Source: Pseudoxanthomonas suwonensis (lineage in GTDB: Bacteria; Pseudomonadota; Gammaproteobacteria; Xanthomonadales; Xanthomonadaceae). From it: DNA of 61,308 bases. The notes under the pieces are model-generated. The model did no database searches and was not told the DNA's origin. It was given only the letters and a program-made list of their open reading frames with translations. The DNA is taken from NCBI GenBank assembly GCA_003240695.1, contig QFNC01000014.1:1-61308 (forward strand), written 5' to 3'. Of this stretch, positions 7,617 to 14,993 are shown one piece after another. Made by a program: the position numbers and the translations under genes. The first letter of the stretch is position 1. Every line of letters begins with the position of its first letter.

Positions 7617-8178
7617 GACCGCTGTAGTCGGGCATGTGCGCCATGTTCACGCCGATCCGGCCGGCGGCGGCCTGCCAGCGGCGCTCCAGCGGCGTGTCGA
7701 ACAGCAGTCCGGCATCGGCGGGCACGGTCAGCCAGCTGTTCTCGCCCAATTCGAATTCCAGCTGTCCGGCGCCCCAGCCGGCGCAGCCCAGGGCCACCAG
7801 CGCGTGCGCAGGCCCTTTGCCGGCGGCCATCGCTTCCAGCACGTCGCGCGAGGTGGTCAGCCACAGCTCGTCGGCCACCGCCATGCTGGACTGCCAGACA
7901 CGATCGCCGTCGTGCAGCACGAAGCCGTGCTGCGGATGCACCGGCCCACCGGCCAGCACCTGGCGTGAACGCAGCTGCGCATCGTCGCAGGCGATGTCGA
8001 TCTGGTCGAACAGCTGCCCCAGCGTGTATTCCGAGGGCCGGTTCACCATGACGCCCATCGCGCCATCGGCATCGTGCTGGCACAGCAGGGTCACGCTGCG
8101 GGCGAAGTTGGGATCGCTCAACGCCGGCAGCGCGATCAGCAGCTGATTGGTGAAGATGGACGGGCTGGCGTCGGTCAT
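7609..8178 (-). CDS. yqgE: YqgE/AlgH family protein
   Basis: A 189-residue cytosolic protein of the UPF0301 family. Motifs are FTNQLLIALPALSDPNF at the start, HDADGAMGVMVNRP near 40, GGPVHPQHGFVLH near 80 and GCAGWGAGQLE near 135. The molecular function is not settled; it is called AlgH in Pseudomonas. ATG 8178 gives the normal family length, although the frame stays open far upstream. It follows the FKBP gene by 17 bases and overlaps ruvX. Confidence 0.94.
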   Translation of the reverse strand: MTDASPSIFTNQLLIALPALSDPNFARSVTLLCQHDADGAMGVMVNRPSEYTLGQLFDQIDIACDDAQLRSRQVLAGGPVHPQHGFVLHDGDRVWQSSMAVADELWLTTSRDVLEAMAAGKGPAHALVALGCAGWGAGQLEFELGENSWLTVPADAGLLFDTPLERRWQAAAGRIGVNMAHMPDYSGHA

Positions 8179-8195
8179 GCGTGCGACAGGCTGGA

Positions 8196-8651
8196 TCAAC
8201 CCAGACCGAACTGCATTTCCTGCGGCGTGGGCACGCGCACGTCCACCACTTCCATGTCGGCGGTGAAGGTCTTGCCGGCCAGCGGATTGTTGCCGTCCAC
8301 GGTGATGGAGTCGTCGTCGAAGGCGGTCACCACCACCAGCAGCGGGCCGCGCGCGGTGGAGCCGGTCAGCTTCTTGCCGATCGCCAGATCGCTGCCGGGA
8401 TAGGCGCTGCGCGGCAGGGTCTGCACCAGTTCGGCGTGATGCGGGCCGAAGCCGGTTTCCGGCGTCACTTCGGCCTGCAGCCGCTCGCCGGCCTGCCGGC
8501 CCCTCAGCGCGGACTCCATCGCCGGCACGATGCTGCCCTTGCCGTGCATGTACACCAGCGGCTCGTGGCCGTGGGTGGTGGTGATGACCGCGCCATCGGC
8601 ATCGGTCAGCGTGAAATGGACGGTGACAACGCGGTTGTCGGCGATTTCCAT
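8196..8651 (-). CDS. FKBP-type peptidyl-prolyl isomerase, SlyD-like
   Basis: A 151-residue cytosolic isomerase/chaperone. The FKBP half-domain is split by an inserted flap, as in SlyD: HGHEPLVYMHGKGSIVPAME near residues 27-46 and the IF-domain with TPETGFGPHHAELVQ near 63-77. The His/Cys-rich metal-binding tail of E. coli SlyD is absent; the protein ends at VPTPQEMQFGLG. It is thus a short SlyD-type protein that probably does not store nickel. It is first in the minus-strand operon leading to yqgE, and its start faces hpf across a 174-base divergent gap. Confidence 0.88.
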   Translation of the reverse strand: MEIADNRVVTVHFTLTDADGAVITTTHGHEPLVYMHGKGSIVPAMESALRGRQAGERLQAEVTPETGFGPHHAELVQTLPRSAYPGSDLAIGKKLTGSTARGPLLVVVTAFDDDSITVDGNNPLAGKTFTADMEVVDVRVPTPQEMQFGLG

Positions 8652-8825
8652 GAATCCTCACCCCTGATGGACTGCGCAGATGGTGACCCAAATCCGGGGT
8701 CCGGCGCTAGTCCGGGCTCGAGTTCAGCCTGAATCGGCACGTGTCCACTTCCTTGTGCCTGCGAAAACGGTAACCTGCCGGTGCCGGAGTGTTCCGGCGG
8801 TACACCACGCCTGCAGGAGGGCATC

Positions 8826-9158
8826 ATGCGCATCGAAACCCATGGTCAGCAGTTCGAAGTCACCGCCGCCTTGCGCGATTACGCGCAGAGCAAGCTGTCG
8901 CGGCTGGCCGACCATTTCGAGCAACCCTGCGACATCCGCGTGGTGCTGGCCGCGGACAAGCCCAATTACCGGGCCGAGGCCACGGTGACCATTGCCGGCA
9001 AGGCCCTGCACGTGGAGGCCACGGCATCGGACATGTATGCCGCCATCGACATGCTCACCGACAAGCTGGACCGGCTGCTGCTGAAGCACAAGGAAAAGCG
9101 CGAGGACCAGCGCAACCGCGCCGAAAGCCTGGCCCGCAGCGAGAGCGGGCTGAGCTGA
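8826..9158 (+). CDS. hpf: Ribosome hibernation promoting factor (short HPF)
   Basis: A 110-residue HPF/YfiA-fold protein that binds the decoding centre of the 30S subunit and dimerises or silences ribosomes in stationary phase. It starts MRIETHGQQFEVTAALRDY, keeps DMYAAIDMLTDKLDRLLLKH near 75-95, and lacks the long-HPF C-terminal domain. ATG 8826 is fixed by GGAGG at 8816-8820; an upstream in-frame ATG at 8781 has no ribosome site. In relatives rpoN sits just upstream; here an FKBP gene takes that place. It is followed after 18 bases by hprK. Confidence 0.93.
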   Translation: MRIETHGQQFEVTAALRDYAQSKLSRLADHFEQPCDIRVVLAADKPNYRAEATVTIAGKALHVEATASDMYAAIDMLTDKLDRLLLKHKEKREDQRNRAESLARSESGLS

Positions 9159-9176
9159 GCAAGCCCGGGGCTGACC

Positions 9177-10139
9177 ATGCCACCGCACCGCGCCCGCATC
9201 AGTGCCTTGCAATTGTTCGAGCAGCTGCAGGAACGGCTGCAGCTGCGTTGGGTGGCTGGCGAACACGGCGCCGAGCGCACCTTGGAGGCGGTGGACACCG
9301 TCGCCCGCCGACCGTCGCTGTGCGGCTATCTGAACATGATCTACCCCAATCGGGTGCAGATCCTGGGCAGCGAGGAACTCGAGTGGCTGGATGGCCTGGA
9401 AGCCCGGCAGCGCTGGAACATCATCGCCAAACTGATGGAATACCGCCCGCTGGCACTGGTGATCAGCAAGGACCAGCCCTGTCCCGACGACCTGCGCGAC
9501 GCCGCCGAGGAAGTCGGCATCGCCATCTGGGTGTCGCAGCGGCGCGGCCACGAACTGTTCAACCACATCCAGTACCACTTGGCCCGGGTGCTGGCACCGC
9601 GCATCACGCTGCATGGCGTGTTCATGGAGATCTATTCGATCGGCGTGCTGATCACCGGCGAGTCGGGTTCCGGCAAGAGCGAGCTGGCACTGGAACTGGT
9701 GACGCGCGGCCATCGGCTGGTGGCCGACGACGCACCCGAATTCACACAGATCGCGCCCGACGTGCTGGACGGCACCTGTCCCGAACTGCTGCAGGACATG
9801 CTGGAACTGCGCGGGCTGGGGGTTCTGAATATCCGCCAGATGTTCGGCGACACCGCGGTGAAGCGGAACAAGTACCTGCGCCTGATCGTGCACCTGGGCC
9901 GGCCGCCGGAGCTGCTGGAAGCCAGCAGCGACGGCATGGAACGGCTGACCGGCGATCTCAGTGCCCGCCGGGTGCTGGATCTGGATGTGCCGATGGTGAC
10001 CTTGCCGGTGATGCCCGGCCGCAACCTGGCGGTACTGACCGAAGCCGCCACCCGCGTGCATCTGCTGCGGGTGAAAGGGGTCGATCCGGCAGCGGCCTTC
10101 ATGGCCCGCCACACCCACTTCCTGGAACGCGGCGAATGA
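9177..10139 (+). CDS. hprK: HPr kinase/phosphorylase
   Basis: A 320-residue bifunctional enzyme that phosphorylates HPr at Ser46 with ATP and removes the phosphate again. Walker A GESGSGKS lies at about 161-168, and the family signature LRGLGVLNIRQMFG near 214-227. The N-terminal half carries the regulatory domain. It overlaps rapZ by four bases (ATGA). With HPr (Ser46 present) and EI encoded just downstream but no sugar-specific IIB/IIC gene, it belongs to a regulatory rather than a transport PTS. Confidence 0.95.
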   Translation: MPPHRARISALQLFEQLQERLQLRWVAGEHGAERTLEAVDTVARRPSLCGYLNMIYPNRVQILGSEELEWLDGLEARQRWNIIAKLMEYRPLALVISKDQPCPDDLRDAAEEVGIAIWVSQRRGHELFNHIQYHLARVLAPRITLHGVFMEIYSIGVLITGESGSGKSELALELVTRGHRLVADDAPEFTQIAPDVLDGTCPELLQDMLELRGLGVLNIRQMFGDTAVKRNKYLRLIVHLGRPPELLEASSDGMERLTGDLSARRVLDLDVPMVTLPVMPGRNLAVLTEAATRVHLLRVKGVDPAAAFMARHTHFLERGE

Positions 10140-11017
10140 GCGACGCCGCGCCCGCCAAGCCGGTGCTGGTGATCATCAGCGGCATGTCCGGCGCCGGCAA
10201 ATCGGTGGCGCTGAAGACGCTGGAGGACATCGGCTTCTACTGCGTGGACAACCTGCCGGTGGAGCTGCTGGATGCGTTCGTGCGCAGCCTGACCGGCAAG
10301 GCCGGCGTGCCCGATCGTCTGGCCGTGGGCATCGACGTGCGCAATCGGCTCAGCGATCTGGCCCAGGCGCCGCAGCTGCTGGGACGGCTGGCCGAATTCG
10401 GCATCGAACCGCAGCTGGTGTTCTTCGACAGCGACACCGCCAGCCTGCTGAAACGCTATGCCGACACCCGCCGCCGGCATCCGCTGGGACGCCAGGGCGT
10501 GTCGCTGGCCGATGCCATCGCCCGCGAGCGCGATCTGCTGCAGCCGTTGCGCGACACCGCACACAAGGTGGTGGACACCAGCCAGTTCAACGTGCACCAG
10601 CTGCGCCGGCATGTGCTGACCGAGCTCGGCCTGGCCGGCGAATCGGCGCCGTCGCTGCTGTTCGAATCGTTCTCGTACCGCAAGGGACTGCCGCTGGAAG
10701 CGGATTTCGTGCTGGACGCCCGGGTGCTGCCCAATCCGCACTGGCAGGCGGAACTGCGGCCGCTGTCCGGCCGCGACGCGCCGGTGCGCGAGTTCCTGGA
10801 TGCGCAGCCGGAAGTGCGCCTGTACGTGAAGCAGATCGGCGATTTCCTGGATGCGTGGCTGCCGCAGCTGCATTCGGACACCCGCAGCTACGTGACCGTG
10901 GCCTTCGGCTGCACCGGCGGCAAGCATCGCTCGGTGTACCTGGCCGAAACCCTGGCCCGGCACGCGCGCGAGCACGGCTGGCAGGACGTGGCCGTGTTCC
11001 ACCGCGAACTGGACTGA
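10136..11017 (+). CDS. rapZ: RNase adapter protein RapZ
   Basis: A 293-residue P-loop protein; Walker A GMSGAGKS lies at about residues 16-23. The C-terminal half has VTVAFGCTGGKHRSVYLAE near 255-273, the conserved GCTGGxHRS block. In enterobacteria it targets the sRNA GlmZ to RNase E and senses glucosamine-6-phosphate. Whether that RNA partner exists here is unknown. Position between hprK and the PTS genes is conserved in proteobacteria and links amino-sugar and PTS control. Confidence 0.95.
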   Translation: MSDAAPAKPVLVIISGMSGAGKSVALKTLEDIGFYCVDNLPVELLDAFVRSLTGKAGVPDRLAVGIDVRNRLSDLAQAPQLLGRLAEFGIEPQLVFFDSDTASLLKRYADTRRRHPLGRQGVSLADAIARERDLLQPLRDTAHKVVDTSQFNVHQLRRHVLTELGLAGESAPSLLFESFSYRKGLPLEADFVLDARVLPNPHWQAELRPLSGRDAPVREFLDAQPEVRLYVKQIGDFLDAWLPQLHSDTRSYVTVAFGCTGGKHRSVYLAETLARHAREHGWQDVAVFHRELD

Positions 11018-11083
11018 ACGACGCCGCGCGGCATTCGTGCAGGCCGCTTCCGGAGCGTCATCCCGATTTGCTACCGTGTGCGG

Positions 11084-11476
11084 ATGTCCGTCGGCATCCT
11101 TCTGCTTACCCATCACGGCATCGGCAGCGCCCTGCTGTCGGTGGCCACACGTCTGCTGGGCAGCCTGCCGCTGCAGGTGGGCGCCTTCGAACTGCCCTTC
11201 GACGCCGATCCGGCCACGGCCCTGCCTGCCGCCAGTGCCGCACTGCGCAAGGTGGATGACGGCGATGGCGTGCTGGTCTTGACCGATCTGTATGGCGCTT
11301 CGCCAAGCAATCTGGCTGCGCAGCTGGCCCGTCTGGGCACCCCGGTGCGCCGGGTGTCGGCACTGAGCCTGCCGATGCTGCTGCGCGTGCTGAACTACCC
11401 CGAATTGTCCCTGGACGACCTGCCAGCCGTGGCCACCGCAGGTACCCGCAACGGAGCCATCATCGACGATGCTTGA
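11084..11476 (+). CDS. PTS EIIA component, mannose (ManX) fold
   Basis: A 130-residue protein with the EIIA-Man start MSVGILLLTHHGIGSALL; His10 aligns with the phosphorylated His10 of ManX. GVLVLTDLYGASPSNLAAQL near 65-84 is the second family block. No IIB, IIC or IID genes are present, so it probably passes phosphate to regulatory targets. ATG 11084 fits ManX numbering better than GTG 11078. It overlaps the HPr gene by eight bases, hence coupled translation. Confidence 0.92.
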   Translation: MSVGILLLTHHGIGSALLSVATRLLGSLPLQVGAFELPFDADPATALPAASAALRKVDDGDGVLVLTDLYGASPSNLAAQLARLGTPVRRVSALSLPMLLRVLNYPELSLDDLPAVATAGTRNGAIIDDA

Positions 11477-11741
11477 ACGCGAACTCACCGTCGGCAACAA
11501 ACTGGGCCTGCATGCCCGCGCCACCGCCAAGCTGGTGCAGGTGCTGTCCGCCTATCGCAGCCAGGCCACGCTCAGCGCCAAGGGTCGGCAGGTCAACGCC
11601 AAGAGCATCATGGGCGTGATGCTGCTGGCCGCCGGTCCCGGTGCCACCGTGCTGGTGCGCGTAGATGGCGAGGACGAAGCGGCCGCGATGCAGGCCGTGG
11701 TGGACCTGTTCGAAAGGCACTTCGACGAGGCGCAGTCGTGA
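11469..11741 (+). CDS. ptsH: Phosphocarrier protein HPr
   Basis: A 90-residue HPr. His15, the EI-phosphorylated residue, lies in GLHARAT, and Ser46, the HprK target, in KSIMGVMLLAA. Having both marks a dually controlled HPr, consistent with hprK 2 kb upstream. The gene overlaps the EIIA gene and precedes ptsI by 44 bases. Confidence 0.96.
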   Translation: MLERELTVGNKLGLHARATAKLVQVLSAYRSQATLSAKGRQVNAKSIMGVMLLAAGPGATVLVRVDGEDEAAAMQAVVDLFERHFDEAQS

Positions 11742-11785
11742 TTGCGCCCGGCATCGCCATCGACCCGCCGGGAGGCTGAGCACCG

Positions 11786-13525
11786 ATGCGCCTGGACCTG
11801 TCCGCACAGGGAGCCTCGAAAGGCCAGGCCTTGGGACGTGCACGGGTTCGCGAGCCGCATGCGCTGTCGGTGGACGAGCAGCGCATCGTCCCGGAGCGGG
11901 TGCAGGACGAAATCGAACGGCTGCATGCCGCCATCGCCACCGTGCGGCTGGAGATGGAGGAGTTGCGGCAACGGCTGCAGGGCGCGCTGTCGGCCGAGGT
12001 GGGCGAATTCCTGGACCTGCACTCGCTGCTGCTGGACGACCCGGAACTGCTGGCCAGTCTGGACGAGATGATCCGGGTGGGCCTGTACAACGCCGACCAC
12101 GCCCTGCGCGTGCAGCGCGACCGCATCGCCGGCGTGTTCCTGGACATGGACGACCCCTATCTGCGCAGCCGCATCGACGACATCGACCAGGTGATCGGCC
12201 GCATCCATGCCGCGCTGCACCGCCACGAGGCCGACCTGGCCGGCGTGGCCGGCGACATCCTGATCGCGCACGACGTGGCCCCGGCCGAACTGGCGCACCT
12301 GCAGGCGCAGGGCGTGCTGGCGGTGGTCACGGCCAAGGGCAGTCCGCTGGGCCACAACGCGATCCTGGCCCGCAGCCTGCACCTGCCGCTGATCGTGGGC
12401 GCGGCCGACGCGCTGGCACACGTCAACGACGGCGACGTGCTGGTGGTGGATGGCGGCAGCGGACTGATCATCCGCGAACCTGCTGCCGCCGATCTGCGCG
12501 CGCACCACGCCCGCGTGCGCGAGGCCAAGCGCGAGCAGCGCAGCCTGAAGCGGCTGCGCCGCGAACCGACCCGCACCATGGACGGCATCGACATCAAGCT
12601 GTGGGTGAATGCCGAATCGCGTGCCGGCGTGGCCGAGGCCCACGCATTGGGCGCGGCCGGGGTGGGGTTGTATCGCACCGAATTCCTGTTCCTGGATCGT
12701 CCCAGCATTGCGCTGGAACCGCCGATGCCGCCGGATGAGGACGAGCAGTTCCGCGCCTACCGCGACCTGGTGCTGGGCATGACCGGGCGCACGGTCACCA
12801 TCCGCACCCTCGACCTGGGCGCGGACAAGGCCGATGCCACCGGCCTGGCGCTGCGCCACGAGGCAAACCCTGCCCTCGGCCTGCGCGGGGTGCGCCTGTC
12901 GCTGGCGCGGCGACCGTTGTTCCGCACCCAATTGCGCGCGATCGCGCGGGCCTCGGCCTACGGACCGGTGCGGGTGTTGGTGCCGATGGTCAGCACGCGC
13001 GGGGAAATCATCGCCGTGCGCGACCTGCTGCATGAAGTCCTGATCGAATTGCGGGCGCAAGGCGAATCGGTGCCCGAGCGGCTGCCGGTCGGGGCGATGA
13101 TCGAAGTCCCCAGCGCTGCCCTGGCACTGCGCGACTTCATCGGCCTGGTGGATTTCATCTCCATCGGCACCAACGATCTGCTGCAGTACCTGCTGGCCGC
13201 CGACCGCAACAACGATGCGCTGGGCGACCTGTACTCGCCGCTGCATCCTGCGGTGATCCGCCTGCTGCGCGATGTGATCCGCATCGCCCGGGCCCGCGGC
13301 AAGCCGGTGGCCGTGTGCGGCGAGATGGCCGGCGATGCGCTGTACACGCCGCTGCTGCTGGCGCTGGGGCTGGAGGAATTCAGTCTGCATCCGGACGCGC
13401 TGCTGGAAGTTCGGCAGGCCGTGCGTGGCTGCAGTCTGGCAGCCTTGCGCAGCCGTGCACCGGCGTTGCTGCGCGCCCGCGAAGGCGATGCCATCGCCCG
13501 CTGGTTGCGCACGTCCAGCGCCTGA
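11786..13525 (+). CDS. ptsI: Phosphoenolpyruvate-protein phosphotransferase (Enzyme I)
   Basis: A 579-residue cytosolic enzyme that moves phosphate from PEP to HPr. The active His is in GSPLGHNAILARS near residue 190. Here a Gly precedes it where a Ser is usual (SH in E. coli EI). The C-terminal TIM barrel has GVGLYRTEFLFL near 291, GLRGVRLSLAR near 368 and VDFISIGTNDLLQY near 453. GGGAGG upstream of ATG 11786 is the ribosome site. Last gene of the PTS block; mgtE follows after 106 bases. Confidence 0.95.
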   Translation: MRLDLSAQGASKGQALGRARVREPHALSVDEQRIVPERVQDEIERLHAAIATVRLEMEELRQRLQGALSAEVGEFLDLHSLLLDDPELLASLDEMIRVGLYNADHALRVQRDRIAGVFLDMDDPYLRSRIDDIDQVIGRIHAALHRHEADLAGVAGDILIAHDVAPAELAHLQAQGVLAVVTAKGSPLGHNAILARSLHLPLIVGAADALAHVNDGDVLVVDGGSGLIIREPAAADLRAHHARVREAKREQRSLKRLRREPTRTMDGIDIKLWVNAESRAGVAEAHALGAAGVGLYRTEFLFLDRPSIALEPPMPPDEDEQFRAYRDLVLGMTGRTVTIRTLDLGADKADATGLALRHEANPALGLRGVRLSLARRPLFRTQLRAIARASAYGPVRVLVPMVSTRGEIIAVRDLLHEVLIELRAQGESVPERLPVGAMIEVPSAALALRDFIGLVDFISIGTNDLLQYLLAADRNNDALGDLYSPLHPAVIRLLRDVIRIARARGKPVAVCGEMAGDALYTPLLLALGLEEFSLHPDALLEVRQAVRGCSLAALRSRAPALLRAREGDAIARWLRTSSA

Positions 13526-13631
13526 AGCGGTGCGTGTGGCCGCAGCGGCACACGACAGGCGATAATCGCCCCGTGACCGCCTGATCCGTCCCGCCCGCGA
13601 GGCGGCTCCCCGCCCGTTCCACGGACCCGCC

Positions 13632-14993
13632 ATGGCCGAAACCATCCGCCACGACAAGACGGTGCGCCAGCTGCGGATGCTGTCAGATGCGCTGGACAGC
13701 GGCCGGCTGGGTCCGGTGCGGCGGCTCGTGAACACGCTGTCGCCGGCGGAGATCGGCAACCTGCTGGAATCGCTGCCGCCGCCGCAGCGCAGCGTGGTGT
13801 GGGGGCTGGTGGATTCGGACGACGACGGCGAAGTGCTGGTGCACGTGGGCGACGAGGTGCGCGAAAGCCTGATCGCCGACATGGATCCGGACGAGATCGT
13901 CGCCGCGGTCGAGGATCTGGACATCGACGATCTGGCCGACCTGATGGAAGACCTGCCCGACACGGTGATCGAGCAGGTGCTGGTGGCGATGGACCGCGAG
14001 AACCGCGAACGGCTGGAGCAGGCCCTGTCGTACGACGAGGACAGCGCCGGCCGCCTGATGAATCCCGACGTGGTCACCGTGCGCGCCGACACCACGGTGG
14101 ACGTGGTGCTGCGCTATCTGCGTCTGCGCGGCGAGCTGCCCGAGCACACCGACCATCTGTACGTGGTCAACCGCCGCCACCAGCTGATGGGCTGGGTGGC
14201 GCTGCAGGATCTGGTGACGCGCGAACCCGGCACGCCGATCAACCAGCTGATCGACGAGACCCTGGAATCGATCCACGCCGACGAACCCTCCGACGAGGTG
14301 GCGCGGCGCTTTTCAGACCACGACTGGGTGTCCGCGCCGGTGGTGGACGACGGCAACGTGCTGCTGGGCCGCATCACCATCGACGACGTGGTCGACATCA
14401 TCCGCAGCCAGGCTGAGCACCAGGCGCTGTCGGCGGCCGGCCTGGACGAGGACGAAGACCTGTTCTCGCCGGTGCGCCGCACGTTCCGCAGGCGGCTGGT
14501 GTGGCTGGGCATCAACCTGATCACCGCGTTCCTGGCGGCTTCGGTGGTGGACCGCTTCGCCGATTCCATCGACAAGCTGACCGCGCTGGCGGTGCTGATG
14601 CCGATCATCGCTGGCATGGGCGGCAACGCCGGCACCCAGGTGCTCACGCTGATGGTGCGCGGCATCGCCCTAGGCCAGATCGGCGCCTCCAACGTGCCCA
14701 CGCTGGTGTGGAAGGAAGTGCGCGTGGCCATCATCAACGGCGTGATCCTGGGCATCCTGCTGGGGCTGGTGGTGCTGCTGTGGTTCCGCAACCCGGCGCT
14801 GTCGGCGGTGATCGCGATCGCGCTGACCTGCAACTTCTGCTTCGCCGCACTGGGAGGGGTGTTCGTGCCGGTCACGCTGAAGCGCATGGGTTTCGATCCG
14901 GCGCTGGCCGGCGGCGTCATCCTGACCACCGTCACCGACACACTGGGCTTTCTCACCTTCCTCGGATTGGCGACGCTGGTGCTGCTGGGATGA
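13632..14993 (+). CDS. mgtE: Magnesium transporter MgtE
   Basis: A 453-residue inner-membrane Mg2+ channel. Domains in order: N-terminal superhelical domain (about 25-130), two CBS domains (about 135-255), a plug helix and five transmembrane helices from about 290 on. Conserved pieces include YDEDSAGRLMNPD near 134, and MGGNAGTQVLTLMVRGIALG near 334-353 in the pore domain. The cytosolic part senses Mg2+. The gene abuts the converging M48 gene (one base apart). Confidence 0.95.
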   Translation: MAETIRHDKTVRQLRMLSDALDSGRLGPVRRLVNTLSPAEIGNLLESLPPPQRSVVWGLVDSDDDGEVLVHVGDEVRESLIADMDPDEIVAAVEDLDIDDLADLMEDLPDTVIEQVLVAMDRENRERLEQALSYDEDSAGRLMNPDVVTVRADTTVDVVLRYLRLRGELPEHTDHLYVVNRRHQLMGWVALQDLVTREPGTPINQLIDETLESIHADEPSDEVARRFSDHDWVSAPVVDDGNVLLGRITIDDVVDIIRSQAEHQALSAAGLDEDEDLFSPVRRTFRRRLVWLGINLITAFLAASVVDRFADSIDKLTALAVLMPIIAGMGGNAGTQVLTLMVRGIALGQIGASNVPTLVWKEVRVAIINGVILGILLGLVVLLWFRNPALSAVIAIALTCNFCFAALGGVFVPVTLKRMGFDPALAGGVILTTVTDTLGFLTFLGLATLVLLG

